Assembly (NCBI GenBank): GCA_015075005.1
Contig: JABTVC010000002.1
Span: 620,001 to 684,000 of the forward strand
DNA length: 64,000 nucleotides
Direction of reading: 5' to 3'
Source: Planctomycetia bacterium
GTDB taxonomy: Bacteria > Planctomycetota > Brocadiia > Brocadiales > Brocadiaceae
This document shows, one piece after another, positions 9,834 to 18,844 of this stretch. The position numbers and the translations under genes are program-made. Position 1 is the first letter of the stretch; each line of letters opens with the position of its first letter. The notes beneath the pieces are model-generated. The model was not told where the DNA came from. It worked only from the letters and a program-made list of their open reading frames with translations, and searched no databases.

Positions 9834-11000
9834 ATGAGAATACCCTTTTTGTACAGCTTTCGCAACCTCCTGACCCGCAGGCTTACTACCACACTTACAG
9901 CATCCGGTATGGCGTTGGTAGTATTTGTATTTGCCTCGATTTTAATGCTCGCCGAGGGGCTGCGGAAGACCCTGGTAAATACCGGTTCTTATAATAACGT
10001 CGTGGTAATCCGCAAGGCCGCATCCTCTGAAGTGCAGAGTGGAATCGATCGGCAGCAGGCTTCAATCGTTGAAACATTACCGGATGTGGCTTTGGGGACA
10101 CACGGCCAACGACTCGTGGCAAAAGAGCTGGTGGTGCTTATAAACCTCCCGAAACGGGGAAGTAACAAACCATCAAATGTGGTCATCAGGGGCATTTCAG
10201 GAAATTCCCTCTTGCTGCGACCCCGAGTAAAACTTACTGGGGGGCGTATGCCCAGATCCGGTTCATCCGAGATAATTTCAGGCCAAAGCATCGCAAAAAG
10301 GTTTAAAGGAGGAGGCATCGGTGAAACCTTCCGTTTTGGCATGAGGGACTGGACGGTAGTGGGAATATTTGACGCAGGGAACACGGGCTTTAGTTCGGAG
10401 ATATGGGGAGATGTGAACCAGCTCATGCAGGCATTTCGCCGGCCTGTTTATTCATCCGTTATCTTTCAATTACGTGACTCTTCAGAGTTTATAAAATGCA
10501 AGGCACGTATTGAAAGTGACCCGCGTTTAACCCTGGAGGCCAAGCGGGAAATCGCTTACTATGAAGATCAATCGAAGGTGATGGCAAAATTCCTGCGCAT
10601 CCTGGGGCTATCACTCACCATCATTTTTTCACTGGGCGCTATTATCGGCGCCATGGTTACCATGTATTCTGCAGTGGCAAACCGTACGAACGAAATTGGG
10701 ATACTTCGTGCACTTGGTTTTCAAAGACGGAGCATTTTAGGGGCATTTCTCATGGAATCGCTCATACTCGGTTTTTTGGGTGGCTGCGCAGGGCTGTTTT
10801 TTGCATCATTCATGCAACTCCTTACCATTTCAACGATGAACTTCCAGACCTTTTCCGAACTCGCCTTTACCTTCTCCCTTAACTTCGGTATCGTCTATAA
10901 ATCCCTTGCTTTCTCCATGATAATGGGCCTTCTCGGTGGGGTGCTGCCTGCGGTCAGATCATCCCGCATGAATATCGTGGACGCCCTTCGGGCGAGTTGA
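9834..11000 (+). CDS. ABC transporter permease 2 (FtsX/MacB-type)
   Basis: A 388-residue second FtsX-type permease. It has an N-terminal helix (about 18-42), a periplasmic domain, then three C-terminal helices with the coupling motif TNEIGILRALGFQRRSILGAF. Its ATG abuts the previous stop (TAAATG), so it is co-translated with permease 1 and probably forms a heterodimer with it. It is the last gene of the adaptor-ATPase-permease-permease operon. No clear terminator follows; a small GGCTCC-TTC-GGAGCC hairpin lies at 11083-11097 before the next gene. Confidence 0.9.
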   Translation: MRIPFLYSFRNLLTRRLTTTLTASGMALVVFVFASILMLAEGLRKTLVNTGSYNNVVVIRKAASSEVQSGIDRQQASIVETLPDVALGTHGQRLVAKELVVLINLPKRGSNKPSNVVIRGISGNSLLLRPRVKLTGGRMPRSGSSEIISGQSIAKRFKGGGIGETFRFGMRDWTVVGIFDAGNTGFSSEIWGDVNQLMQAFRRPVYSSVIFQLRDSSEFIKCKARIESDPRLTLEAKREIAYYEDQSKVMAKFLRILGLSLTIIFSLGAIIGAMVTMYSAVANRTNEIGILRALGFQRRSILGAFLMESLILGFLGGCAGLFFASFMQLLTISTMNFQTFSELAFTFSLNFGIVYKSLAFSMIMGLLGGVLPAVRSSRMNIVDALRAS

Positions 11001-11152
11001 TATAGTATTCCCGAGTAAAAGCTTCGTAACAATTTAGTTTTTTGAAAAATGCAACCTTCGCTGAGGAGTGTAGTTTTCTTACGGCTCCTTCGGAGCCTAC
11101 TGTTTGTAGCATTTCAAAATATTTGGGGAAACACACGAAAAGGAGGTGTTCC

Positions 11153-11476
11153 GTGAGTTGGATTTATCTGATCCTGGCAATAGTTTTAGAAGTCTCAGGT
11201 ACCGCTTGTTTGAAGTTGTCTCAGGGTTTGACGAAATTATTGCCATCCGTATTGCTCTTTATCCTGTACGGATTTAGCTTTACTTCGTTTTCCCTTGCCC
11301 TCAAAAAGCTTGACGTAAGCGTTGCCTACGCCGTATGGTCAGGGATAGGAACAACTCTTATAGCAACGGTGGGCATTTTATGGTTTAGGGAGCCATTAAG
11401 CGCCTTAAAGATAATTTCGATTGGACTGATTATAATAGGCGTGATAGGGTTGCGTCTGAGCGGGGGAATACAGTAA
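11153..11476 (+). CDS. Small multidrug resistance (SMR) family transporter
   Basis: A 107-residue, four-helix proton-coupled exporter of the EmrE/QacE family. I start it at GTG 11153 because a strong AAAGGAGGTG ribosome site lies just upstream and because the first helix then begins at once, as in the family. A longer frame reaching back to 11042 adds 37 residues that do not resemble SMR proteins. The essential membrane glutamate is E13 (ILAIVLEVSGTACLK). The YAVWSGIGT segment resembles the quaternary-ammonium (Qac) type more than the guanidinium (Gdx) type, which usually has WTG. No guanidine riboswitch was recognised upstream. Confidence 0.9.
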   Translation: MSWIYLILAIVLEVSGTACLKLSQGLTKLLPSVLLFILYGFSFTSFSLALKKLDVSVAYAVWSGIGTTLIATVGILWFREPLSALKIISIGLIIIGVIGLRLSGGIQ

Positions 11477-11540
11477 TCGCCAAGGAATCGCCTCCAACTA
11501 TGGCAAACACAAAAAGAAGGGAATTCTTAATGATGTCAGA

Positions 11541-11598
11541 ACGAACGACCAAGCTCAGTTGCGCGCTTTTAGGCGTCCACTGGGGCGATTTGTTAGGC
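11541..11598 (-). other. Degenerate integron attC-like palindrome
   Basis: Read on the minus strand, the site starts with GCCTAACAAATCGCCCCAGT (GCCTAAC fits the RYYYAAC core). About 25 bases later comes GCGCGCAACTGAGCTT. GCCCCAGTGG and CAACTGAGC pair imperfectly, as in attC hairpins. The expected distal GTTRRRY core is missing: the sequence there reads GGTCGTTCGTTC. It overlaps the 3' end of the antitoxin-like gene. No integrase gene is in the window, so this is at best a relic or a chance likeness. Confidence 0.3.
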
Positions 11599-11812
11599 GT
11601 TGCGTCGAACGAGTGAAATTAAGGAGTGATCGTAATGCTTCATTCACTGCTGTTGAAGTGCTAAAAGCTTTTGCCACATCCGGTTCAAGAACAACTATAT
11701 TTGATCCTTCTTCGGATAACCGTTTGTGGTATTTGCCACGAACAGATTTAGAATAGTCAAAGTCGTATTCGGGACGTAATTCGTCACTTACCTTTTGTGC
11801 TTTAGTTTTCAT
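11555..11812 (-). CDS. Putative antitoxin partner of a BrnT-type toxin
   Basis: An 85-residue basic/acidic small protein with a DELRPEYDFDYSKSVRGKYHKR segment and a C-terminal half (VAKAFSTSTAVNEALRSLL) like the short antitoxins that follow DUF497/BrnT toxins. Its ATG overlaps the stop of the upstream toxin remnant by several bases, which is the usual toxin-antitoxin arrangement. The last ~15 residues (from TNRPSG on) are encoded inside the attC-like palindrome and may not belong to the original protein. The toxin is truncated, so this antitoxin is probably an orphan. Confidence 0.6.
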   Translation of the reverse strand: MKTKAQKVSDELRPEYDFDYSKSVRGKYHKRLSEEGSNIVVLEPDVAKAFSTSTAVNEALRSLLNFTRSTQRLTNRPSGRLKARN

Positions 11813-12005
11813 GTCTTGTCCTTTCCCGCGCGGTTGCAGGTCGCGCGTTTATAATACGTATAGTTTTACCTCTCCCGGTATGTGAAACCACGAGCAAACG
11901 TTCCTTTGACGAAAAACCTACCGTGATTAGTCTATGTTCGCCAATTGAATGGTCAGGGTCATCAAAAGTGGTTGACAAAGGATCGTAAAATACGGTTGAT
12001 GCGCT
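11802..12005 (-). pseudogene. BrnT (DUF497)-type toxin remnant, 5' truncated
   Basis: Reading the minus strand from about 12000 gives TVFYDPLSTTFDDPDHSIG, then RLITVGFSSKERLLVVSHT and TIRIINARPATARERTRHEN before TAA 11804-11802. This is the C-terminal two thirds of a BrnT/DUF497 ribonuclease toxin, including the SxRxATxRER segment. Upstream of ASTVF the frame meets TAG. A 2-base shift there would read VPLSEA, similar to the expected preceding family sequence, and beyond that homology is lost. There is no start codon, so the toxin should be inactive. Confidence 0.7.
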
Positions 12006-12193
12006 TCGCTAAGGGGCACACCCGAGAATCCCCCGAAGAATATAGATTGCACCAGACGGAGCGTTTTCCTCATCGCCCTTATTCAGAAGGTACGATCCAG
12101 AAGCAACCTATTATCCATGACCCCCATGTCATTCTTTGTCAAGGCCTCAATATTTTTAATGGTATTCAGTATCTCTGTTTTATGCTGTATAAC

Positions 12194-12232
12194 AAAAAAC
12201 CCCTGTCGGAACCATGCCTTCGACAGGGGTTT
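12194..12232 (-). terminator. Terminator of the hotdog-protein gene
   Basis: A perfect 12-bp stem (AAACCCCTGTCG at 12197-12208 and its complement at 12221-12232) reads on the minus strand into TTTTTTG. It lies 42 bases beyond the stop of the minus-strand gene ending at 12275. Confidence 0.9.
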
Positions 12233-12274
12233 GTAAATAAAAAAGGCCTGCACAGCCCGAATATCTATATTACA

Positions 12275-13258
12275 TCAGGTATGTTGGATAAACCCTTTTT
12301 CTTCCGGATTGACATTGATAATCTTATTGACCGCACCCAGAACAGGCTCCGTAGAGTTATGGAATTTGGCGATGGGATTCACAATCGCAAGACCGCGGTA
12401 ATACGTAACAAGACCTTCAGCAATTTCTGCCATGATCTTGTTAAAAGTGTTCCGTTTCTTCGCCCTCGCAAGCTTTACTTCCGGTCCTTTATCGCCGGTA
12501 ATGGGGATCCTTTCATAGTTGCCAAAATCCATACGCAGTATATTAATCATGCCTCCCTGGCCAGACAGCTGATTGACAATTTCTGCCGATGGTAGCGAGG
12601 CAATATAGGCAAGAGGGTAGGTGTAATCTTTGTATTCCTCTTTTTGAAAGTAAAAATTACTTCGAATTCCCAGTGTCTCAAAATAATCTTGCACCCTTGC
12701 TAAACATTTTTTATTTACGGCCGCTTCATCTACCTCTTTGACTTTTTTACCTTGCGATTTCAATCTTCCCAGGATGATGGTAGTAGCAATCGTCCTGTCC
12801 TGTTGATACGTTTTTACCTCAATTTGAATATAGTCGTTACTCACAAACTGCCATAAAAACAGATTGCATGTCCTCTCTCCATAGTAAGCGGAACCAGTGA
12901 ATTTTATATTTACTGAGGATATTTCCAGTTCCGAAAAGAGGATTTCCAGAGGAAGGATGATCTTGGAAACAGTCATTGCGCCAGGGACGATATTTCCTTT
13001 TCTGTGGATGAGATTGTTGTCATTGGTTACATCAACGAAACGTTCACCGTGCGGCTTGGAGATTCTATATTCATGTCTGATTAAAAATTTATCCCATACC
13101 TGTATATGGCGTTCGTTATAACCATCAATCTTCAGCACTAAGCCGGGATGGGGCGTATATGCTTTTGCATCCCGAAAGCAAATCTTATCGGCCAAAAAAC
13201 CATCTATCCGCCTTAGTGGGATTGATAATATGGGAGATTCCACTCTGGTCATAAACAT
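12275..13258 (-). CDS. MaoC/hotdog-fold protein, possible dehydratase or thioesterase
   Basis: A 327-residue protein. Residues about 75-95 (VDVTNDNNLIHR, then GNIVPGAM) match the hydratase-2 signature of MaoC-like hotdog enzymes, in which a D-x-N-x-x-H core acts on acyl thioesters. Here D80, N82 and H85 are in suitable spacing. The length allows two hotdog repeats, and the second half is less recognisable. It is a single-gene unit with its own terminator. A role in lipid modification is plausible but inferred. It could instead be a catalytically altered acyl-binding protein. Confidence 0.65.
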   Translation of the reverse strand: MFMTRVESPILSIPLRRIDGFLADKICFRDAKAYTPHPGLVLKIDGYNERHIQVWDKFLIRHEYRISKPHGERFVDVTNDNNLIHRKGNIVPGAMTVSKIILPLEILFSELEISSVNIKFTGSAYYGERTCNLFLWQFVSNDYIQIEVKTYQQDRTIATTIILGRLKSQGKKVKEVDEAAVNKKCLARVQDYFETLGIRSNFYFQKEEYKDYTYPLAYIASLPSAEIVNQLSGQGGMINILRMDFGNYERIPITGDKGPEVKLARAKKRNTFNKIMAEIAEGLVTYYRGLAIVNPIAKFHNSTEPVLGAVNKIINVNPEEKGFIQHT

Positions 13259-13975
13259 TACCGATAAAATAATAACGGTTATTTAGCTCGCCCAGCAATA
13301 TACCTGTACATGCAAGCTTCCTTATCCTGCCGTGATAAACAGACACAAGGATGATAAAAAAACAACTTGTTTTTAAAATATAAAAATGATTTTTTAATTC
13401 AGCCGGTAATATATCGGCAAATATCGTTAAAAATTAATGGTGCAATTCAGACTTTACTAAAACAAAAATTTCATCGGTTGAATCTTAGTAAATGCTTCTA
13501 TAATTTTTCGCCAAATATCCCCGATAGCCATTAAAATTTTTCCTAAGTCTAACTTTTTTTCGATTGTATTATGCAAATTACCTTATGTCAAGAATATAAA
13601 CACCTGGGCATAAATTTTTTTTAATTTTCATGCAATCAACCACTTCATGTAAGTATCGCAAATAAAACTCATGCCTGAGCAAACACCTTCAAACACGACA
13701 GGCGGAGTATATTAAGGGACTTTGAAGCGATACATATTTATATTACCTTGACAAAGATTATACGTCTTAGTATGCTACCGAGACATGACTTAACCGATAT
13801 CCACGAGCTATCACAAACAGGAGAAATTGCAAAATACTACCTGACAGCCATAATCTTTGGGTGGTGTTATTTAAACCGGCCATGAACAAAAAGCCGCCAT
13901 AATTCATCTTCGTCTTTTTTTATAACGTTTCTTATAAAGGCACCATTCATTTGATAGAAAAGGGGGCCATTTCAG
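13259..13975. other. 717-bp AT-rich intergenic region
   Basis: This divergent region separates the hotdog gene (minus) from the GlmU-like gene (plus). No coding frame was recognised. It holds a good sigma70-like promoter at 13748-13776 and imperfect inverted AT-rich repeats around 13400-13540 (CGGCAAATATCG versus CGCCAAATATCC). Nothing else could be supported. Confidence 0.5.
13748..13776 (+). promoter_or_regulatory. Sigma70-like promoter
   Basis: TTGACA at 13748-13753 and TATGCT at 13771-13776 are separated by exactly 17 bases. It points toward the GlmU-like gene, leaving a leader of about 190 bases. Confidence 0.6.
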
Positions 13976-15220
13976 GTGCAATATATCTGTGTATTTGAAG
14001 ATAGTCACTATTCAAAACTCGTCCCTCTCGTGCATTCAAGGACGGCTTTTGAACTGCGTTGTGGGTTGTTCTCCCCTTTGGAAAGGATAGTTAAACATTA
14101 TCCCCGTGTCACTATCACTCTTTTTTGCAGAAGCTATTTATCCGATGTATTACAAGAACGGTATCCTTACCGCATCAATGGCCTCCACACAACAGACGAT
14201 ACCTGCCTTTTTTTAAATGGTCGCGCAATCCTCTCCTCTCCTATTCCAACAGAAGGGCCTGAGGAAATAGGCATACAAGATAACACCCTCGTGTATGCCC
14301 GTCTCGGGGGTAAAAATGCCACAAAGCTGTCTCCGGAAACATTTCTCGCCCATGACCCAATTGAACTGTTAAAAGGCAAGGTTCAGGTGGTCAATACCCA
14401 CGTACCCATGATAAACTATTTTTGGGATATTATTAAACACAACATGTCCCAAATAGAAAAGGATTTTGCGCTGTTTGTCAAGGAGGGCTACATCTGGGGA
14501 CAACTGTATGAAGGCGTTCATCTGCTCAATAAAGATCAAATATTTATTGGCAAAGACAGCCGGATTAAACCGGGTTGTGTATTTGATGCCGAAGAAGGGC
14601 CGATTTATATAGGTCAGCACGCTACCGTTGCCTCTAACACCACCGTCGAGGGACCCGTTCATATTGGCAATCATACAGTGATTCAATCCCATTCGAGGAT
14701 ACGGGGAGGCACAAATATTGGTGAGGTTTGCAAGGTTGGAGGAGAAATTGTCAATAGCATCTTCCAGGGTTACAGCAATAAGCAACACGACGGCTTTCTT
14801 GGCGATTCTTACATTGGCTCATGGGTTAATATGGGGGCAGATACCGTGAATAGCAATCTCCTCAATACCTATGGAAGCGTAAACGTTGAAATCGGGGGAG
14901 ATATCATACATACCGATCATATGTTCCTTGGTATGGCAATGGGAGATCACACAAAAACAGCCATCAACACAACGATTACGACGGGTAGCATCGTTGGTTT
15001 TGCCTGTAACATCATTAGCACCTCCTATCCGCCGAAATATCTTCCTCCCTTTACGTGGTATTCAGACCACGGCTTACAGGTCTATACGCTGGAAAAAGCA
15101 TTGATCGTGGCGAAGATCGTGATGAGAAGGCGGGACAAAGAAATGACTCCCGCCGAAGAGCAACTCTTTCGTATGGTATTTCGTCTTACAGAGGAGGAAA
15201 GAAGTTCCATTTCCAATTGA
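13976..15220 (+). CDS. GlmU-like sugar nucleotidyltransferase/acyltransferase
   Basis: A 414-residue protein resembling the alternative bacterial GlmU family (putative UDP-GlcNAc diphosphorylase / glucosamine-1-phosphate N-acetyltransferase). The N-terminal half is a divergent nucleotidyltransferase region ([17 protein letters not shown], like the start of that family). From about residue 190 a left-handed beta-helix of hexapeptide repeats is visible ([40 protein letters not shown], and later [10 protein letters not shown]). The GTG start at 13976 follows an AGGGGG tract. The next gene starts 11 bases after its stop. It would supply activated amino sugar for cell-wall or surface glycans, which is inference. 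Confidence 0.8.
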   Translation: MQYICVFEDSHYSKLVPLVHSRTAFELRCGLFSPLERIVKHYPRVTITLFCRSYLSDVLQERYPYRINGLHTTDDTCLFLNGRAILSSPIPTEGPEEIGIQDNTLVYARLGGKNATKLSPETFLAHDPIELLKGKVQVVNTHVPMINYFWDIIKHNMSQIEKDFALFVKEGYIWGQLYEGVHLLNKDQIFIGKDSRIKPGCVFDAEEGPIYIGQHATVASNTTVEGPVHIGNHTVIQSHSRIRGGTNIGEVCKVGGEIVNSIFQGYSNKQHDGFLGDSYIGSWVNMGADTVNSNLLNTYGSVNVEIGGDIIHTDHMFLGMAMGDHTKTAINTTITTGSIVGFACNIISTSYPPKYLPPFTWYSDHGLQVYTLEKALIVAKIVMRRRDKEMTPAEEQLFRMVFRLTEEERSSISN

Positions 15221-15230
15221 AAGGTTTCTT

Positions 15231-15938
15231 ATGGAAAAAGACATTAAACACGAACGAATTATTATTGACACAAGCATCTTTACCAATCCGGAAGTTTACC
15301 AATCATTTGGCGCAAATCCAACTGAAGCGTTACGTACATTTCTCGAGATTATTGGCAAACTGGACGGACCGACATTTTATATGCCGCCGTCAATCTATCA
15401 GGAATTACTCACATTTGTTGAAACAAAGGACATCCCGCCCGGCCTTCAAATTCTTATAATCCAAAAACCGCCAAAACGCTACGAACTGACAGTACCTGCT
15501 TTTTTGCTGTACGAACTCATTGAGGACGTACGTCATAGGATAGACAAGGGTTTGCGGGTTGCAGAAGATGCCGTGCGAAAAAGGATTGGCAGGGGTTTAA
15601 AGGCATCCGAGGCGGCAGAACGGAGGCAGAAGATCTTGCACGAAAAGTCAGTTTTTCTTTTTCCGGACGTGCGTATGACCGCGGAAGTTCCGTACAGAAG
15701 TGAATCAGAAGCCATGGAAGCTGTTGCTATTACTGATCTGAGAAAAAAATATCGCGCTGCCCTTCGGGAGGGGATTATTGATAGCAAGGAAGACGTCGAC
15801 CTTATTCTCCTGGCCAAAGAAATGGACGGCATCCTGATGACAGCCGATTCTGGTATTGTCAAATGGGCCGACAAGCTGGGGATCCGATACATCGACCCCC
15901 ACATGCTGCGTGGCATACTCGACAAACTGATGACGTAA
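15231..15938 (+). CDS. RNA ligase partner protein (PIN_5 domain)
   Basis: A 235-residue protein of the 'RNA ligase partner' family, a PIN-like nuclease fold found with Pab1020/MJ0414-type RNA ligases. The N-terminal [11 protein letters not shown] carries the first PIN acidic residue. The C-terminal [21 protein letters not shown] supplies the others. The charged central region (about 95-160) is family-typical. Its gene faces the RNA ligase gene, with only 12 bases between the two stops. It follows the GlmU-like gene by 10 bases and so is probably co-transcribed with it. An RNA cleavage or repair role together with the ligase is inferred. Confidence 0.88.
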   Translation: MEKDIKHERIIIDTSIFTNPEVYQSFGANPTEALRTFLEIIGKLDGPTFYMPPSIYQELLTFVETKDIPPGLQILIIQKPPKRYELTVPAFLLYELIEDVRHRIDKGLRVAEDAVRKRIGRGLKASEAAERRQKILHEKSVFLFPDVRMTAEVPYRSESEAMEAVAITDLRKKYRAALREGIIDSKEDVDLILLAKEMDGILMTADSGIVKWADKLGIRYIDPHMLRGILDKLMT

Positions 15939-15950
15939 GTCTATGAAACA

Positions 15951-17075
15951 TTAGTCAACGTGGGTTGTGCCTTCAAGGTGTTTTTGGAGAATTTGATATG
16001 TAGCATAACACTTTCTTGCAAACTTGACATGCCAGTAATCGCCTATCTTGTTTTTTGACAGCACCTCAAACTTGACCTTACATTTATACAGGTGCTCTAT
16101 CATCCGCTGGATATTTTTCTCTTCCCGAAATCTGAGAAGAAATTTCTCGTCAATTACTTCACTCCGTGCCGCCTTAGCAACATTTTCATATATGGGTTTT
16201 AGCAATGCCTCGCCCAACTGAGTAAAAACTTCTGGTTGTAATATATGCGCATGTTCGTGAATAAACATAGCTGCTCGAATGATCCGATGGGTAAAAAACT
16301 CAGATGCCATCTCTGCCATCAAGGGAGCAGTAACATGAATATCCCGTAAGCAGGAACCTAAAGTCACGTACTTCAGGATTTTTTCGGCAGGATTAACCGG
16401 CTTCATCATCATCCCTTCACACCCTGTTTCATCCAACTCTTTCACAACCTCTTTCAGGGCTGAAATATCCGATGCTGAAAACTGTCCAAATCTTCTCACC
16501 GTCGGTATGCGGTAGGTATCGAAGATTCTGTATCGCTCATCGACAGGAATTTTACGAGGTTTGTTCATCATCATTAAATCAAAGGCAAAGAAACGAACGT
16601 CTTCCTTTACATAAGGAGGATGTTCTGTGTTATAAGGATTATCAGGTCCGGCAAATTCACCACAGACGACCAGTCCGGGGTTATCATCAAATATCTTTTT
16701 TACATCTAAAAAATCTACAATCCGGTCGGTCGAAAATGGACAAATATACGCACCGCGTGAAAAAACCAGTACGCGACCACGAACGCGCGCTATCCTGACG
16801 TTATAACCATCAACCTTTTCTTCAATATAAAAGGGTTGGGTATAGGCATTGCGAATACCATGTTCCAAATGCAAAATACGAGCAATCCGTGGAAAATCAA
16901 AAATAATCCCATCCTCTGTAACAATCGCACCTCTGCCCAAAGCACCAATCTTTTTCGTTACCCTGCAGTAGCTGATGCCATCAAATTCCTCACAGACAAC
17001 GTTATGCCTTTCCATGGATTCATGCCACATGGATTCAGAGATACCAATCTGTTTAACGACATCATGCATTTGCAT
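15951..17075 (-). CDS. ATP-dependent RNA ligase, Pab1020/MJ0414 family
   Basis: A 374-residue adenylyltransferase of the archaeal-type homodimeric RNA ligase family, known for intramolecular RNA ligation. Nucleotidyltransferase motif I is EEKVDGYN with the adenylated lysine at K87. Motif IIIa is RFFAFDLMMM, motif IV EGMMMKP and motif V KILKYV. The C-terminal half is the helical dimerisation/ancillary region. It is well known in archaea and less common in bacteria. It converges on the gene for its PIN-domain partner. Related DNA ligases have OB-fold domains that are absent here. Confidence 0.92.
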   Translation of the reverse strand: MQMHDVVKQIGISESMWHESMERHNVVCEEFDGISYCRVTKKIGALGRGAIVTEDGIIFDFPRIARILHLEHGIRNAYTQPFYIEEKVDGYNVRIARVRGRVLVFSRGAYICPFSTDRIVDFLDVKKIFDDNPGLVVCGEFAGPDNPYNTEHPPYVKEDVRFFAFDLMMMNKPRKIPVDERYRIFDTYRIPTVRRFGQFSASDISALKEVVKELDETGCEGMMMKPVNPAEKILKYVTLGSCLRDIHVTAPLMAEMASEFFTHRIIRAAMFIHEHAHILQPEVFTQLGEALLKPIYENVAKAARSEVIDEKFLLRFREEKNIQRMIEHLYKCKVKFEVLSKNKIGDYWHVKFARKCYATYQILQKHLEGTTHVD

Positions 17076-17259
17076 GTGAAGTGACTCCCTAAAAGTATAT
17101 GTTGTTTAATCTTGATTTGATGTTACATAAAACAGTCCCTTAATTTCAAGATAAAACTAAATCAGACCGAGGTATGTACATCATTATTTATGATGCAATT
17201 TCACCTATAACTCCCATATTTGCAAAAGGTTAAAATTACGATGGAATCGTTTTTTAATA

Positions 17260-17288
17260 TTGACTTTAAAAAGACCACGTCGTATAAT
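17260..17288 (+). promoter_or_regulatory. Sigma70 promoter of the RCK-DHH gene
   Basis: TTGACT at 17260-17265 and a perfect TATAAT at 17283-17288 are separated by 17 bases. It lies about 50 bases upstream of ATG 17338. Confidence 0.8.
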
Positions 17289-17337
17289 AACATGCCTTTC
17301 TAAAATTGAACATGGAATTCTGCGTAAGGAACTATAG

Positions 17338-18810
17338 ATGTATATCATTTTGGGTTGTGACGAAATCGGAAAGGCTCTCGCCCAAAATTTAAGTAAGGCA
17401 GGCGAGGAAATACTCATAATCGATAATAGCGAGACGGCTTTTGCTGGATTAAAAGAGCCCAATATTCGCACAATCACTGCCAATATCCATACACTAGACT
17501 TTAATTTGTTGCCAATAAAAGACACCGTTGCATTCATCCTCTTGCAAAAAACATCCGAAGACAACTTAACTACAGCGAACCGTATCAAAAAATTATTCCC
17601 GGAAAAATTTGTGTTATCAAGGGCAACTGATGAAAGAGAGGACGCTGAATTATCGGGAAATGGCGTTGACTGTACGATTCAAATCGCCAGGATCATTACC
17701 CAAGCAATCCTGAACGAGCTAGAAACAGCAAAACTGAAAAAGTCTGTTTTTCATTTAGTCTGTGTTCTTCAGGAAGCAGCCAGCAAGGGGTTGGCCATTT
17801 TTTTACAGAACAATCCTGATCCGGATGCAATTGCCTCTGGATGTGCACTCAAGCGCATTGCGGAAAAATATAATATCAAATCCATTATTTATTATGGCGG
17901 GAATATTGGCCGCCAGCAAAACAAGATCCTCGTTGATTTACTGGAAACTGATCTTATTCAATTAAAAACCGCAGATGAGGTGCTGAAAATAACTCATGAA
18001 GCAGGTAAGGTGGCATTGATAGAGGCTTCCATTCCTTCAAAAAACAATATATTACCCTTACAAATAATCCCTCATATTGTTATTGATCACCATGAAACAG
18101 ATTTCAGCCTTGTAAAAGGCGAGTTTGTAGAAATATTGCCGAAGATTGGTGCAACGTCAACTATCATGACAAGGTACCTGCGGCATCTGGATATTGTGCC
18201 TGACCCACCCCTTGCTACAGCACTCCGTTACGGAATCAGGGTCGATACGGGTGGATTTACCAGAAACACAACGACGGAAGATCTCGAGGCGGCTGCATAT
18301 CTTTCTCCATTACTCGATGCAGAACTTTTAAATCAAATTGAAAATCCTCCCATGAGCGCTGAAACCATGGACATCATTGGAAGGACTATACGAAACAGGG
18401 AGATAAGAGGTTCCTATCTGATATCTTTTGTGGAATTTATAACTGAACGAGATGCATTACCACAGGCAGCCGAATTAATGTTACAGATGGAGGGCGTCTC
18501 TACCGCTCTGGTTTTTGGTATTGACAAAGACAAAGTTCAGCTATCGGCGCGAAGCGTAGATTCAAGAATCAATCTGGCATTTTTATTACAAAAGGCATTT
18601 GGATTTATGAATGCCGGCGGCCATGCTAATATGGCGGCCGGAAGCATTGATTTGGGCATTTTCGGAGATGTAAATGATAAAAAATCACTTTCAAGAATTA
18701 CCTTTGACGCTGTGAGAAAAAAGTTTTTCTCTGCAGCAGGAATAGATTTAGAAAGGCGGGAAACTCCCGATGAGTTAGAACTCATGGTTGGCAACAGTAT
18801 TAAGAATTAG
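17338..18810 (+). CDS. TrkA-N/RCK domain fused to a DHH phosphoesterase
   Basis: A 490-residue cytoplasmic protein. Residues 1-125 form an RCK-N type Rossmann domain (YIILGCDEIGKALAQNLSKAG, then an acidic residue after IIDN). From about 150 comes a DHH-family phosphoesterase: NPDPDAIASG (motif I), a second acidic region around LIEAS, VIDHHET (the DHH signature) and RVDTGGFTRNT. The C-terminal DHHA1 domain has the GGHANMAAGS nucleotide-binding loop. Members act on nanoRNA, pAp or cyclic dinucleotides. The RCK fusion suggests ligand or NAD(H)-linked regulation. Substrate is not decidable here. It has its own promoter upstream and is followed closely by the lipoprotein gene. Confidence 0.85.
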   Translation: MYIILGCDEIGKALAQNLSKAGEEILIIDNSETAFAGLKEPNIRTITANIHTLDFNLLPIKDTVAFILLQKTSEDNLTTANRIKKLFPEKFVLSRATDEREDAELSGNGVDCTIQIARIITQAILNELETAKLKKSVFHLVCVLQEAASKGLAIFLQNNPDPDAIASGCALKRIAEKYNIKSIIYYGGNIGRQQNKILVDLLETDLIQLKTADEVLKITHEAGKVALIEASIPSKNNILPLQIIPHIVIDHHETDFSLVKGEFVEILPKIGATSTIMTRYLRHLDIVPDPPLATALRYGIRVDTGGFTRNTTTEDLEAAAYLSPLLDAELLNQIENPPMSAETMDIIGRTIRNREIRGSYLISFVEFITERDALPQAAELMLQMEGVSTALVFGIDKDKVQLSARSVDSRINLAFLLQKAFGFMNAGGHANMAAGSIDLGIFGDVNDKKSLSRITFDAVRKKFFSAAGIDLERRETPDELELMVGNSIKN

Positions 18811-18844
18811 CCGTAATAACTATTTATAGACAAGGAGAAAGTTT

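Noticed and set aside
11001..11152. Guanidine (ykkC or mini-ykkC) riboswitch before the SMR gene
   Set aside because: The GGCTCC-TTC-GGAGCC hairpin lacks the ACGR loops of guanidine-II and no guanidine-I core sequence is visible.
11945..12595. 216-codon plus-strand frame
   Set aside because: Its second half is antisense to the well-supported hotdog gene, it contains the terminator, and its translation resembles no protein.
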